Below are positions 9,678-19,239 of a stretch of 64,000 nt of DNA, in pieces. The notes below the pieces were generated by a model. It was not told the origin of the DNA. It did not search any database and saw only the letters and a program-made list of their open reading frames with translations. Position 1 is the first letter of the stretch, and every line of letters begins with the position of its first letter. Position numbers and translations under genes: made by a program. The stretch covers positions 868,001 through 932,000 of the forward strand of contig WSYJ01000001.1 in the NCBI GenBank assembly GCA_020186115.1, written 5' to 3'. This stretch comes from Histomonas meleagridis (Eukaryota; Parabasalia; Tritrichomonadida; Dientamoebidae).

Positions 9678-9683
9678 AACCGT
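9678..9683 (-). promoter_or_regulatory. M3-like ACGGTT element upstream of the F-BAR gene
   Basis: Reads TGACGGTTGA on the minus strand, 38-43 bp upstream of the ATG at 9640, close to the M3 core-promoter consensus of Trichomonas vaginalis. The rest of 9641-9994 is AT-rich spacer after the transporter gene with nothing else visible. Confidence 0.4.
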
Positions 9684-9994
9684 CAAAAATAATCTTATCA
9701 AAATATCGTCAGAAATCACAAATCATTTGTGTACTTTACAACAAAATGGTGCGAGACGCATGTATGCCACTTTTATGTTAACTTCACAATCACATCGCAG
9801 ACAAATAAATTTATAATGATAAAATTTAAATTTCTTGAACACCCAAAAAATATTCTCTAATTTTAATCACAACATTTGTTATTGATTTTTTTTTGATTTA
9901 TTCGACTTCCTTTATAGTGTCACTCATAAACTTTAAGCATTTAATTAAATTAGGAGGATCAATAATATTTATTAATACTTTGATATATGAACAC

Positions 9995-11218
9995 TTAAAG
10001 TTGTTGATATGTTGGATTTCTTCTTTCCTTTAGATAGTCAATTAACTTAATAGTATAAATCACAATTGCAGATCCAGCAATTGCGCTTAACATCCAAATA
10101 AACCCATGAAGGGAGAATGAGGTGATTCCACTCAGCATTGATCCGATGTTGCATCCTGATGCCATTCTTGCGCCAATTCCCATCAAAAAACCGCCGAATA
10201 TTCCCTTAACGTGCTCCACAATTGTATTCTTTTGAGTGCACCCAAAATCTTTCTTAAGTGTGGAAGCAACGAAGGCGCCAAGGATGATGGCGCAATCGGA
10301 TATGAAGATGTCGGTATCCATTAAGTTATTAGGAACACCTCCACGTGATTTGAAAAATTCCCATGAATTTGGATCGACCTTAAAGATTTTGAGGAAATCA
10401 GCACCAACATAAGCAAATACTCCCATGACACCAATGGTTGAACCGTCACAAATGAAGAAGCAATAGACACAAAGTGCTATTATGAAATTGACTATTATCC
10501 GACGGATAATTTCTTTTAACATTGGCTTTTCTTCTTCATCTTGGTCATTGCCAATGGTCATAAGCATACGACCGCTTTTAAGTGTGAATTCTTCGTTTTT
10601 GGTCATTTTGATTCTGACAAAATCACCAACAAAACAAAGAGCAAAGAGAACAACCAAAATAATAAGAGTGCCATACCAAAATAGGTTGACAGGCCCAGCT
10701 GCTTTAAGACCATTCCACCATTCATAAACAGGATCACATGATCCAAATGTAGCACCTGCAACAAAGAAAACAAAGACAACCCAGCTTTTCACTGTTCCTT
10801 CGCCCATTCCTACAAGCGTTCCTGTTGCACATCCAGATCCAAGTTGCATTCCCATACCGAATAAAATAGCTCCTAAAACTAAAGAACCACCAACGCTAGC
10901 TCTTGTATAAGAGAAGCTCTCTTTGTCTGGATAAAACAATGGATGAAATTTTGAAACTGGTGTTATTGTAAATAATAATGTAGCAAAAAAGCACATCATC
11001 AAAACGTCTCTCATCTGAGAAAAGTTTCCTGAGGATAACATTGAACGGAAAGAGCATGTAAAACCGAATGGTCCAAATTTAAGAATAAATCCAAATAAAC
11101 CTGAAATCAAACATATGAAACCTTTGCGTCAAGTGCTTCCACAAAGGAAGGCGGCGATTGAAAAGCCTATGAAAAAGGCCGCTGCAACAATCCGAAGCCA
11201 CCACGGTGATTCCTTCAT
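9995..11218 (-). CDS. YeeE/YedE-family sulfur-compound transporter with an in-frame TGA at codon 30
   Basis: A polytopic membrane protein of the YeeE/YedE (TsuA-like) family, which imports thiosulfate in bacteria; YedE relatives are linked to selenium use. Diagnostic motifs are visible: 'FGPFGFTCSFR' (about residue 55), 'MGMQLGSGCATG' (Cys about 130) and 'GARMASGCNIGSM' near the end, each placing a Cys in a half-channel helix. The frame continues upstream of the first sense run to an ATG at 11216-11218, which encodes a plausible first helix 'WWLRIVAAAFFIGFSIAAF', but codon 30 (11129-11131) is TGA. An internal start at 11041 would delete the first conserved Cys motif. So the gene is either a recent pseudogene, a sequence error, or recoded. 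Probably of bacterial origin by transfer (inference). Confidence 0.8.
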
Positions 11219-11275
11219 ATATTCTGTTTAATTGAACGGTTCGATGGGAATTGAGACGAATTTAATCGTTAGAGC
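11219..11275 (-). promoter_or_regulatory. Promoter region of the transporter: M3-like and TAACGAT-like words
   Basis: Reading the minus strand towards the ATG at 11218, TATCGT and TAACGATTAA occur about 35-60 bp upstream and ACCGTT (inverted AACGGT, 11235-11240) about 17-22 bp upstream. TAACGATA and TATCGT are known Myb recognition elements in T. vaginalis. Their position supports 11218 as the native start, upstream of the TGA. Confidence 0.4.
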
Positions 11276-11464
11276 GCTGAAACGATATAAAAACATTGAA
11301 ATTATAAAAAAGTGTCAACGTGATTGACATTTTTTGAACACAAACAACAAAAAGGTAAATGGTTTGAAGTTATGCTTAAAGGCAATTAACTTAACACGAC
11401 AAATTAGCATGTATTCAAAAGCGAATTTTTATAACAAACAATTCGTTGTATTTTGATCAAAATA

Positions 11465-12295
11465 TTATTTCAGAGGAGGCTTTCTTTGTGGTTGCCGAGG
11501 AATAGTTGCCGTTTTCCTTTTCTCACAAGCAATGGATTCAATGGCAAGAGTGAAAACCTCTTGGCCATACTTAGCCTTTACGGAATTTAGCCATTCTAAT
11601 GTTTCTGCTGGAATAATTTGTGTTTTCAAAGAATCCTCTGTTGCTGCAGCCGCTGCAACCTCAGGCGGCACATCCAAATAGAAGGCACTACATATCATTA
11701 AGCATATATCAATAATAATACTGTTACATAATTGCATAATGGCTTCATCGGGAACAACATCAATCAACGTTTGTTTCCATCTATTAAAGTGAGTAAACGG
11801 AGTGTCAATATCGAAATCAAAATCAATTGATTTCAATAAATCCAGTTCAGCTTGAGTAATTTGGAGAAAATCACGCTGATCAATTTCTGTAGATTGCGTG
11901 TCTCTATCACCCATTATACTTCTAATTTTAGCTGAGGGTGCAGATTGACAAATTCTTGATAATTCTCTGTAAACAACTTGAATTGGCCGAAAACAATCAG
12001 CTGCTTTACAAGCTGTGAAAAGAGAAGCATTCATTAGAATGAATAAGTCGTAAGAACATGAATCCGAATTTCTGAAATATCTTTGCAAAATAATAAATGC
12101 AGTTGCAACAATTGGTGAAATTTCTACTTGCAAACCACATCGTGCTTTACATATCATGCACCAAACAATTCTCCTTTGTTCATCAGTCCAGCTTTTGTTG
12201 ATGAGGGCAAAGGGAATGTTTTCAACGCTCATTAACACAAAATAAATGATCGGCCATTTATCAATTGATAAAGTTGACGATAACATAATTTCCAT
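11465..12295 (-). CDS. Cyclin-domain protein
   Basis: A 276-residue protein with one cyclin box, residues about 30-150. 'WTDEQRRIVWCMICKARCGL' begins the box, 'ISPIVATAFIILQRYF' is the second helix, 'DLFILMNASLFTACKAADC' the MRAIL-like third helix with the conserved Lys, and 'FLQITQAELDLLKSIDFDFD' the fifth-helix region. The architecture (a 'CRPIQVVYRELSRI'-like insert and an N-terminal fold only) resembles transcriptional or Pho80-type cyclins more than mitotic ones, but subtype cannot be fixed. It would activate a cyclin-dependent kinase. The C-terminus is basic. ATG 12293-12295; a TAACGT-containing word lies about 35 bp upstream. Confidence 0.75.
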   Translation of the reverse strand: MEIMLSSTLSIDKWPIIYFVLMSVENIPFALINKSWTDEQRRIVWCMICKARCGLQVEISPIVATAFIILQRYFRNSDSCSYDLFILMNASLFTACKAADCFRPIQVVYRELSRICQSAPSAKIRSIMGDRDTQSTEIDQRDFLQITQAELDLLKSIDFDFDIDTPFTHFNRWKQTLIDVVPDEAIMQLCNSIIIDICLMICSAFYLDVPPEVAAAAATEDSLKTQIIPAETLEWLNSVKAKYGQEVFTLAIESIACEKRKTATIPRQPQRKPPLK

Positions 12296-12831
12296 TGTTT
12301 TCGATACAAAAATTGACCATTATTCTTAACGTACATAATTGAAAAACTGATGAAGATTTTAGGGTTAAAATTTGAAAATTTCGACCTGAAAGTTATGTTC
12401 TCATTAAAATGTTACTCAGAAAGGGGAAGAACGTCAAATATATGCTTAAAACAATTGACTACCAAAGTTAAAAACATTTTTTATATTGATACGATAAATG
12501 TGTTTTATGATATTTGCTTATACCCACTTTTTGTCGTTTGTAGGCTAGTAATTGTTTGCTCGTTTTAACATATACGATCGTTGTTTGAACAAAAACATGT
12601 TGCAAAGTTGAGCAAAATTAACGTCCACTTAGCTCTTTTTGAGTTGCCGATGGATAAAATACATTTTTCCATTAATCGATGCTTTGTTTTGGGTAAGACA
12701 TTAATTTGCATTGTTAACTTATAACAGTAGTTCGAAAAATATTTTTTTTTAGCATAAATGATTAAGAATCAACAAACGATTATTGTGTTTATTTTCTCTT
12801 TTAAAGGTTTACATGAAAACGCACAAAAAAG
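12296..12831. other. Intergenic spacer
   Basis: AT-rich DNA holding the cyclin promoter on one side and the 3' end of the phosphatase gene on the other. The open frame at 12350-12568 has no recognisable motif and is not taken as a gene. Confidence 0.5.
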
Positions 12832-13359
12832 TTACTGGAGGTGTTCGAGCCAATCTGGAAGATGATTATGTCCAATTATTGATATATCCGGTACATAAAG
12901 TTCAATATATTGCTGATCGATAGCACGTGCTTTTATTCCAGCGAACCTCCGATATTCTTCAAAAATCGACGTCAAAGTCCACATTTGGAGTTTTCGAAGA
13001 CATCCAATTACTGTTCCAGTTCTATGTTTTCCCTTATTACAGTGAATATATATTGGATGATTTCTTGAATCTGTAAGTTCAGTTAGAGCCTGGTGTATTA
13101 GTTTTGGTTCAATCATTTTAAAAGGCTCACGATTTCCATCCATTGCCACATTTATCAACTTAATATTATTTTCTTTTAGAAATTCTTTATTTGTAGGGGA
13201 ATAATCTTCTGGGCATAAGAACAATATGGATCTTAAGCCTAAATTCTTTAAGAATGAAAAATTTTTAAAATTTGGGTATGAACCTCTGTATACCCCTTTC
13301 GTTACAAGTGCGAAATTTGTTGGTGGTATTAATATTTCTTCGTTCTGTTTTTGTTGCAT
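12832..13359 (-). CDS. Siw14-type (PFA-DSP) atypical dual-specificity phosphatase
   Basis: A 175-residue phosphatase of the plant/fungal atypical DSP family, whose yeast member Siw14 hydrolyses the 5-beta-phosphate of inositol pyrophosphates. The active site CX5R is 'HCNKGKHRTG' (Cys107, Arg113), the exact family signature. The family's 'FALVTKGVYRGSYP' N-terminal motif, the 'LGLRSILFLCPEDY' strand and 'EYRRFAGIKARAIDQQYIE' near the end are all present. The frame opens at TTG 13368; the first ATG is at 13357-13359. An AACGGT element (minus strand, 13416-13421) lies about 60 bp upstream. Likely cytosolic; substrate by family inference. Confidence 0.9.
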   Translation of the reverse strand: MQQKQNEEILIPPTNFALVTKGVYRGSYPNFKNFSFLKNLGLRSILFLCPEDYSPTNKEFLKENNIKLINVAMDGNREPFKMIEPKLIHQALTELTDSRNHPIYIHCNKGKHRTGTVIGCLRKLQMWTLTSIFEEYRRFAGIKARAIDQQYIELYVPDISIIGHNHLPDWLEHLQ

Positions 13360-13415
13360 TTCCTGCAAATTTTAGAGCACCCCAACGCCACTTTTCGTAA
13401 ACAAAGTCAACATTG

Positions 13416-13421
13416 ACCGTT
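13416..13421 (-). promoter_or_regulatory. M3-like AACGGT element upstream of the phosphatase
   Basis: Minus-strand TTAACGGTCA, about 57-62 bp upstream of the phosphatase ATG. Confidence 0.35.
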
Positions 13422-13631
13422 AATCGATAAAAAGAAATCACTTTTGATTTCTTAATGAGGCGCTCATATCTTGGAAATCAAATTAAAACCCCTGAAAAAC
13501 ACTAACAGAGGCATAACAAATGGCTTTATGTGAGTTACTCTTGAATGAGTCTATTTGCAATTACTATTCTCAGCAAAAACATCAAATTGATATATTTATC
13601 TTTCCATTTTTCTTGATACAAAATAAACATC

Positions 13632-13655
13632 AATATATATATATATATATATATT
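13632..13655. repeat. AT dinucleotide microsatellite
   Basis: A run of about eleven AT units in the spacer between the HEAT-like gene's 3' end and the phosphatase promoter. Confidence 0.85.
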
Positions 13656-13701
13656 TAATGTTTAATCAAACTTTCAGTTGTACAAAATAATATCATTTTC
13701 A

Positions 13702-15249
13702 TTAGCATATATCTTCCCATATTGTTTGTATCTTTTCTATCTTTTCCTGTATATCCATGTTATCTTTGTTAAGTTCTTGCACGTCCTCCATTATGTCAGA
13801 GCCATTCAGCTCAGAGAACCAGTACCAAAGGTCTCTCACTCTTTGCTCGCCTGATTTTTCGCTTTCTTCGAACAACTTCAAAATTCCGAATAGTACGTCG
13901 TTCACCAATTCTGCGTCTTCCAATTCGCTAAAAGACAGCAGTGCGGTGAATGTAATTTTTGCGTTTTCTTCGTCAATAATCATTACATTTAACTGATTAA
14001 GATTTGCTCTTTTCATCAAGTTAATGAAACATTTTGCGGCTTCTTCTCTCACTCTAAAAGGGTATTCTCCATTTCCGCATTTAGCAATTGTTTTGAACCC
14101 TTGATTCGTTTCGGAAAAGTCAGTTAGTTCTGATACAACGTCCAATATATTCGGCGGAACATATTCGATGATCGTATTTAACAAGTGTAATGCGCTCGCT
14201 GTCAATTTGTCTTTGTTAGCATCTTCATCAATATGTGTAAGTATCATATCGATTTCAATCCCATTAAACCATCCGTTCTCTACCATAACACTAAAGGCAT
14301 CGCACGCATAAAGTCGAGTGACATATGAACCTTCATAAAATTCATATAAAAGTTTCTGCGTTAAACCACTTGATTCTAAATCATCAAAGCTTAGAGTCTT
14401 AGTTAATAACATGTTTTTGATGATTTGAAAAACTAATGATATAAAGTCATCATTGTAATCATCGTTTGGTTCTTGGCGATTAATGTATTGAACTATAATA
14501 CTCATAACTGAATTATAATCATCTTCTGGAAGAGGCCGTGTCGTGAGATTACGAATTAATATTAAAGTGGCTTTGTGATATTCATTTTTAAAGCAACTTT
14601 TGTACGGAATTGGTGGTATCGGTGGTGAATCTGGTTCCACCCAGCCATTATCAACTTGAAGTTGACAGTCAGCAACACGCTGAATGGTGTGCTCAAAAAG
14701 AGAATGGAAAGTTTCGCTAAAATTTTTGATGTTAGAGGTATAAAATTTATTGATGATATGTATTGATAGAAAACTTTTCCTAATATAACGACCAATTGTA
14801 AAACCTGTCTGAAGTAAAAAATCAATTGGGATAAGGTTATAAAAAAATTCTGTTGTTTGGGGTACAAAAAGGATTATTCGATATATTAGTATCATTGCTC
14901 TCGATAAAACAGTTTCGAGAATACCTTCTGTAACAATAAGTGAAGATAAGTTTTGAAGTATGGAATATGTTTGTAATATGGGATAAATTTTGGATTTTAA
15001 TATTTTAACGTCGCATGTTATTTCGATCATAATATTCTTAATTTCAGTGCTTGCACTTACAAGTGCTTCATTGAAGTGTTGGCAGTGAATGGGTGCATTT
15101 TCAAGTGCTTGTCCAATTATTTGATTTTTTTCTTCCATTGTCATATCTTCATCTGTGAAATCTTCTTCCTCTTCAGGCCCAATTTGCTTTGTTCTGTCTT
15201 GAAAAATATGTGATGATTCTTTGCTTTTTAAACCACTTTTGTAGTTCAT
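13702..15249 (-). CDS. HEAT/ARM-like helical-repeat protein
   Basis: A 515-residue all-helical protein with an acidic, disordered N-terminus ('GPEEEEDFTDEDMTMEEKN') followed by irregular paired helices ('YACDAFSVMVENGW', 'REEAAKCFINLMKRAN', 'FTALLSFSELEDAELVNDVL') typical of ARM/HEAT solenoids. Similar proteins occur at 28830-30149 and 50005-51351, so this is a local example of a family expanded in trichomonads. No catalytic motif is seen; a scaffolding role is inference. ATG 15247-15249 is preceded directly by GCCTTTC, matching the M5 (CCTTT) initiator of T. vaginalis, which supports this start. Confidence 0.75.
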   Translation of the reverse strand: MNYKSGLKSKESSHIFQDRTKQIGPEEEEDFTDEDMTMEEKNQIIGQALENAPIHCQHFNEALVSASTEIKNIMIEITCDVKILKSKIYPILQTYSILQNLSSLIVTEGILETVLSRAMILIYRIILFVPQTTEFFYNLIPIDFLLQTGFTIGRYIRKSFLSIHIINKFYTSNIKNFSETFHSLFEHTIQRVADCQLQVDNGWVEPDSPPIPPIPYKSCFKNEYHKATLILIRNLTTRPLPEDDYNSVMSIIVQYINRQEPNDDYNDDFISLVFQIIKNMLLTKTLSFDDLESSGLTQKLLYEFYEGSYVTRLYACDAFSVMVENGWFNGIEIDMILTHIDEDANKDKLTASALHLLNTIIEYVPPNILDVVSELTDFSETNQGFKTIAKCGNGEYPFRVREEAAKCFINLMKRANLNQLNVMIIDEENAKITFTALLSFSELEDAELVNDVLFGILKLFEESEKSGEQRVRDLWYWFSELNGSDIMEDVQELNKDNMDIQEKIEKIQTIWEDIC

Positions 15250-15653
15250 GAAAGGCTGCCTCGAGTAAACTTTTCAAATGGTGTATGGCTTGCTCAAAAA
15301 ATGGAATTCCATTTGTCTTATTTCCTTGTTAAAACATAATTACAATATGAAGCTAAACTTGTAGAATAAATGTATATTAAATGATCCATTGATAATTTTT
15401 TTTTTGATATACATTAAAAACATTTAATTAATTTAAGTAATTTGAGGATTAAACTTTATACTATCCTTTGCAATTGTTGAAAAACATTCAAAGCTTTGGG
15501 CCAAACGTTTTAAATATTAAAATATTTTCATCTTTGGACATTTATCAAGACCGTTAGTGATCGTCTTTTTAATTTAATTCCATTCAATATTTATCGAATC
15601 ATTCAATTTTTATCGTAAAGTGAAGTAATTCTTCTCATTTTTTTGTTGCTGTT
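15250..15653. promoter_or_regulatory. Divergent promoter region with Inr and M3-like sites
   Basis: Shared upstream region of the HEAT-like gene (minus) and the reductase (plus). It contains an M5-like CCTTT next to the minus ATG, an inverted AACGGT (15550-15555) and a TCATTT Inr (15634-15639) about 16 bp before the plus-strand ATG at 15654. Confidence 0.45.
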
Positions 15654-16367
15654 ATGAGCAAGCCATACATTGTATGTCACATGCTTACATCCCTTGATGG
15701 TAAAATCACTGGTCCTTACATGAAAACACTTGAACTTGATCAATCAAATGATCATTATGAAACAACCAATGATTCTTATCATCCAGATGCTTGGGTATGT
15801 GGCCGTGTCACCACCGATGAAAACTTCACATTTTATGCCAAACCAGATATTGATGAAAATGCACCCGAAGTTCCTGAAGGTGATTATGTAGCAAAAGATA
15901 ATTGTGAAATGTACTATGTTTCAGTTGATACATCTGGTCGTATTGGTTGGAAAACTAATTCACTTAAATATCTTAATCGACCAGAAGCACATATTATTGA
16001 AGTTTTAAGTGAGAAAGTACCAAATTCATATCGTGCATTTCTACGTAAGCATGAAATTTCATATATTATTGCAGGAAAAGAACATATTGACTGTCAACTC
16101 ACTGTTGATAAACTTCAAAAACTTTTCCACATCGAAAAATTAATGATTGAAGGCGGAGGATTCATTAATTATACGTTTTTGCAAGCCGGATTAATTGATG
16201 AACTTAGCATTGTTCTTGCACCTCTTGCAGATGGTGAAAACAACACTGTTACCCTCTTCGAAAGATCCGATTTCATGGATCCGAAAACATTCACGTTTAC
16301 ATTAAAAGATGTTCAAAAACTCGAAGGAGGAACAGTATGGCTCAAATATTTAGTGAATAAAAATTAA
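15654..16367 (+). CDS. RibD C-terminal / DHFR-fold reductase
   Basis: A 237-residue protein of the RibD-C (bacterial-type dihydrofolate reductase-like) fold. 'VCHMLTSLDGKITGPYM' is the classic N-terminal motif, 'DAWVCGRVTTDENF' is the NADPH-binding turn region, and 'KLMIEGGGFINYTFLQAGLIDELSIVLAP' carries the diagnostic EGGG and LxDEL strings. In bacteria this domain reduces the pyrimidine intermediate of riboflavin synthesis; a stand-alone domain can have other NADPH-dependent substrates, so function is not certain. There is no deaminase domain. The family is bacterial in character, so lateral acquisition is likely (inference). An Inr-like TCATTT sits 15-20 bp before the ATG. Confidence 0.88.
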   Translation: MSKPYIVCHMLTSLDGKITGPYMKTLELDQSNDHYETTNDSYHPDAWVCGRVTTDENFTFYAKPDIDENAPEVPEGDYVAKDNCEMYYVSVDTSGRIGWKTNSLKYLNRPEAHIIEVLSEKVPNSYRAFLRKHEISYIIAGKEHIDCQLTVDKLQKLFHIEKLMIEGGGFINYTFLQAGLIDELSIVLAPLADGENNTVTLFERSDFMDPKTFTFTLKDVQKLEGGTVWLKYLVNKN

Positions 16368-16744
16368 TTTTTTTTTTTATGTTTTTGTTTGGATTAAGAT
16401 AGTTACAAATTTCATTAAATTAATGTAATTAAGAATGAAATACTATAAATTGTAATCTGTTCGTTGAAAAAGTATTTGATAATGTAATATAGAATATTTA
16501 TCAAATTATGTTTATTTTACTGTATGGAATGGTAAATTAATCAAGATTTATTTTGTATATATTTGGAATAGTACTTATTCATAATTCGCTGTGTTAATTT
16601 AGTATGACAATTTAATTCTAAAATCATATTTGATCAAAAATGAGATATTTCAAATTTTAAGCATTTAATACGAATGAAAACAATGAAAAAACAAATTATA
16701 AGCTCAAGAACCTTTATTTAATACATGTTTAAATTATTATTTAT
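16368..16744. other. AT-rich convergent intergenic region
   Basis: 3' ends of two convergent genes; begins with a T-rich tract just after the stop of the reductase. Nothing else seen. Confidence 0.5.
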
Positions 16745-17827
16745 TTATTTATTATCTGTTTGATTATTCACAGAATTTATCATATTTGATAATTTATCAA
16801 TGCGTTCATTGAGATATTCCAAAGTTTCTCTGATTTCATTAAATCTTTTAATGTTTGCTTTACTACAGCCATCTGTTCCGTCTTCACATAATCCATTCCA
16901 CCAATCAACAATGCCATTTAAGAATGGAATTATCTTCGACATCACAAGCACAATTCGATCGATTACAAAGAATGGGAAATACAAAACAGTTCGGATCAAT
17001 AACAACAAATTATCGAAAATAAATCGGAAAACTTTGCCAATAAACTGTATAATTAACTTAATTGGATTCGGCGGTTTGATAAAATGAATGTTTCGAAGAC
17101 GAATAACAATTTGTTTGAAGAAATCGAAGACAAAATCAAGATGAACAAAACTGAAAACTTGATGAATAAATGTGAAGATAAGAGTAAAAATACGAACAAA
17201 GAAATTATATATGCTAAGAATAATGAATCTAATGAAGTTGTAAAGAGTGATAAATATATGGGGTAACATGGGGAAAAGAGTCGAAAGTTTAACAAAGAAG
17301 GATCTAATAGAGTCAATTATGAAAAAGATAACTTTGAATAATTGAATGCATATGTATTTGAAGAAAAAGAGTATATTTATGAAGATATCGGCAAAGAAAT
17401 CATGCAGGAGAGTAAAGAACCATCGAAAAGAAAGTGATATGCGCGTAAGAAAATAGAGTATGTAATTCATAAATTTCAAAAGATTGATGGCTATGAATAA
17501 AAAGAGTTTAATGAATTGGTCTATAATAAAATTAAAAAGTTCCAAAATCCTGATTCCAATACATCGAATAAATTTGAATAGATTACCAAATTTATTCCAA
17601 AATTTTAACAATGCCTTGGTAACAAATTCTGGGATTAAGTCTGGTAATGAATAAGACCTGATAGGGATTTTATCCTCTGGTTTTGGTAAAATTTTCACAA
17701 TTGAGATGGCCAATAAAATCGAAATAAATATAATCAATAATTCTGAAATCCTAAAGTAATTCTGCTTGATAACAGTTTGTGAGAGTCTTGTTGTTTTTTC
17801 TTGAATTGATTTTTGGAAGTTAGGCAT
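16745..17827 (-). CDS. Phe/Ile-rich polytopic membrane protein, hypothetical
   Basis: A 360-residue uninterrupted frame from ATG 17825-17827. A basic N-terminus precedes one clear helix ('ISELLIIFISILLAISIV'), then about 230 residues of Phe/Ile/Leu-rich sequence in which hydrophobic stretches alternate with single charges, like amphipathic or reentrant helices, and a hydrophilic coiled-coil-like tail ('EIRETLEYLNERIDKLSNMI'). It contains a 'WWNGLCEDGTDGC' Cys-bearing loop near residue 310. I recognise no family. Its codon content makes the opposite strand Lys/Glu/Asn-rich, but that strand has stops. The pogo-like transposon ends only 63 bp upstream, so its promoter may lie in transposon DNA. 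Confidence 0.55.
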   Translation of the reverse strand: MPNFQKSIQEKTTRLSQTVIKQNYFRISELLIIFISILLAISIVKILPKPEDKIPIRSYSLPDLIPEFVTKALLKFWNKFGNLFKFIRCIGIRILELFNFIIDQFIKLFLFIAINLLKFMNYILYFLTRISLSFRWFFTLLHDFFADIFINILFFFKYICIQLFKVIFFIIDSIRSFFVKLSTLFPMLPHIFITLYNFIRFIILSIYNFFVRIFTLIFTFIHQVFSFVHLDFVFDFFKQIVIRLRNIHFIKPPNPIKLIIQFIGKVFRFIFDNLLLLIRTVLYFPFFVIDRIVLVMSKIIPFLNGIVDWWNGLCEDGTDGCSKANIKRFNEIRETLEYLNERIDKLSNMINSVNNQTDNK

Positions 17828-17889
17828 TTACCTTGGTTTTAATCCGAGCAAACATAGTCAAATTGGTTCCTTGACTGAATGCTTATCAT

Positions 17890-17929
17890 TACCCTGATGT
17901 CTTTCCAATTCGCGATTTTTACGACCGTT
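17890..17929 (+). repeat. Left terminal inverted repeat of the pogo-like element
   Basis: Inverse of 19200-19239 with about two mismatches; contains TTCGCGATTTTTACGACCG. Confidence 0.92.
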
Positions 17930-17990
17930 AAAAACCGTTTCTCTCAATATGAATACTTTCTGTCTGAAAGAAAATTAATGAATAAATGTT

Positions 17991-19158
17991 TTATTCATAG
18001 ATTGACCAAGACTCTTGGATTATATTGGGTTGCAGGTGTTCCCATGCCCAAACCATGCATTGTGCTGCTTGTAATTTGGTAAATTTTCTTTCATTGTTTT
18101 GATTGTACTCTTTTCGAAACAGATAACGTGCTGTAGCCTTCAAACACCCGAAGACCCTTCGATCTAATGGTTGAAATTCATCAGTCATACGGGGTGGTAT
18201 GAAATATAATTTAATCTTCAGAGTTTCTGCCAAATCAATAATTGATTGACATTTGTGGGATTTATATGAGTCAAGTAACAAATGTATAAGATCTTCGTCA
18301 TTGAAGTTTTGTCGGAGGAACAGTAAATATTCATAAAACGTTTCCTCAGTGGTCCGGCCGTTTTCTGAGTGGGTGGAGATGTGAGGTGAAACATCACTAA
18401 TTTGTGTTGTTTCTACAAGATCAGTCTTCCCTTTTGCTATAAAATATAGAAGAATTTTGATTCCATCTAAACGTATGCTTGCCACGACAGTCATTGATGC
18501 CTTCGGTGAAGAATTTAAGTTGATCGATATTCCATCAGATCCTCTTTCTGCCCAAGTTACCATACCATTTGGAAAACACTTTAAGCATGTTTCATCCACA
18601 TTGCCAATTCTACTATGATCAACATAAGTAAGATAGTTATGTATTGTTTCGATCCAATTAGATTTTTCTTTATCAGTCACATTTGGTCTCATTTTAGAAT
18701 GTGAAACTCTAGAAGATAGATGGTTTCTCTTTTTTAAATTCTGCGATAAATTGGTGTGAAACTAAAAAATCTATCATTTCTTCAAAATTAGTTATATCTT
18801 GATATTCTGTTAGATATGCATTCATAGCGATTATTATGAAGTCTTCATTGGTAAACACATAACCTGGTTGTAAAAAACAATCGACAATAAAATCCTTAAT
18901 TGATTGTTCTTCTATGTCTGTAAATATATTATAATGATCACTTCCATGATCATTATACCATGGTCTCCAAGCAGGATTATGCTTTAATTTATATTTCCGA
19001 GATCTTAAGGTGGAATCAGGAATTTGACTTGTTTGTGCAATCTTAGAAATTCTTGGGTATCCTCTTGAAATCTGAATTATAACACATTCGAGCATTGGCC
19101 TTTTTTTGTATTTCGTGTAGTCTTTATGGAGTTTTCCTGGAAATATATTGCTGTGCAT
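17991..19158 (-). pseudogene. Pogo-like DDE transposase, split by one frameshift
   Basis: The N-terminal frame (from ATG 19156-19158, stop near 18709) has a helix-turn-helix: 'ISRGYPRISKIAQTSQIPDSTLRSRKYK', the pogo/CENP-B-like DNA-binding layout. The C-terminal frame (stop at 17991) is the DDE domain: first Asp in 'GNVDETCLKCFP', second in 'HLLLDSYKSHK', third in 'PPRMTDEFQPLDRRVFG'. Translation upstream of the second frame's first Met continues as 'KKRNHLSSRVSHSKMRPNV', the linker expected in this family, so the two parts join by a single-base shift inside an A-run at about 18735-18747. All three acidic residues survive, so inactivation looks recent, or the copy is a frameshift away from activity. 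Confidence 0.9.
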
Positions 19159-19199
19159 TGTGGCCACACTAGGCCGTTTACTATTTTTTGAATAATATA

Positions 19200-19239
19200 A
19201 ACGGTCGTAAAAATCGCGAAATGGATAGACATCAGGGTA
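19200..19239 (-). repeat. Right terminal inverted repeat of the pogo-like element
   Basis: Begins AACGGTCGTAAAAATCGCGA and ends ATCAGGGTA; inverse of 17890-17929. Confidence 0.92.

Larger units (their letters stand above)
17890..19239 (-). mobile_element. Pogo-like (Tc1/mariner superfamily) DNA transposon with intact inverted repeats
   Basis: Bounded by 40-bp terminal inverted repeats at 17890-17929 and 19200-19239 (including TA) that match at all but about two positions. The outer end reads TA-CCCTGATGTCT and the inner end TTTTTACGACCGTT. TA at both borders is the target duplication expected for this superfamily. The element is about 1.35 kb and holds one transposase frame on the minus strand. 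The inner part of each repeat contains AACGGTCG, an M3/Myb-like word, which at the right end lies about 45 bp upstream of the transposase ATG and may be its promoter. Confidence 0.92.

Noticed and set aside
10482..10727. Open frame on the strand opposite the transporter
   Set aside because: Shadow of the conserved transporter coding sequence.
11129..11131. Selenocysteine as the firm explanation of the TGA
   Set aside because: No SECIS-like hairpin was identified, and a nonsense mutation or sequence error is simpler; kept only as a possibility.
12350..12568. Plus-strand open frame between cyclin and phosphatase
   Set aside because: No recognisable domain; low-information AT-rich sequence.
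13495..13520. ACTAACAGAG considered as a trichomonad intron 3' motif
   Set aside because: It is not the full ACTAACACACAG, lies in a spacer, and has no matching 5' splice site; no intron was found in any gene.
17053..17316. Frames on both strands within the Phe-rich membrane protein gene
   Set aside because: The plus-strand Lys/Glu/Asn-rich frames are the complement of a Phe/Ile-rich gene and are broken by stops; the 17053-17316 minus frame is a shifted shadow.
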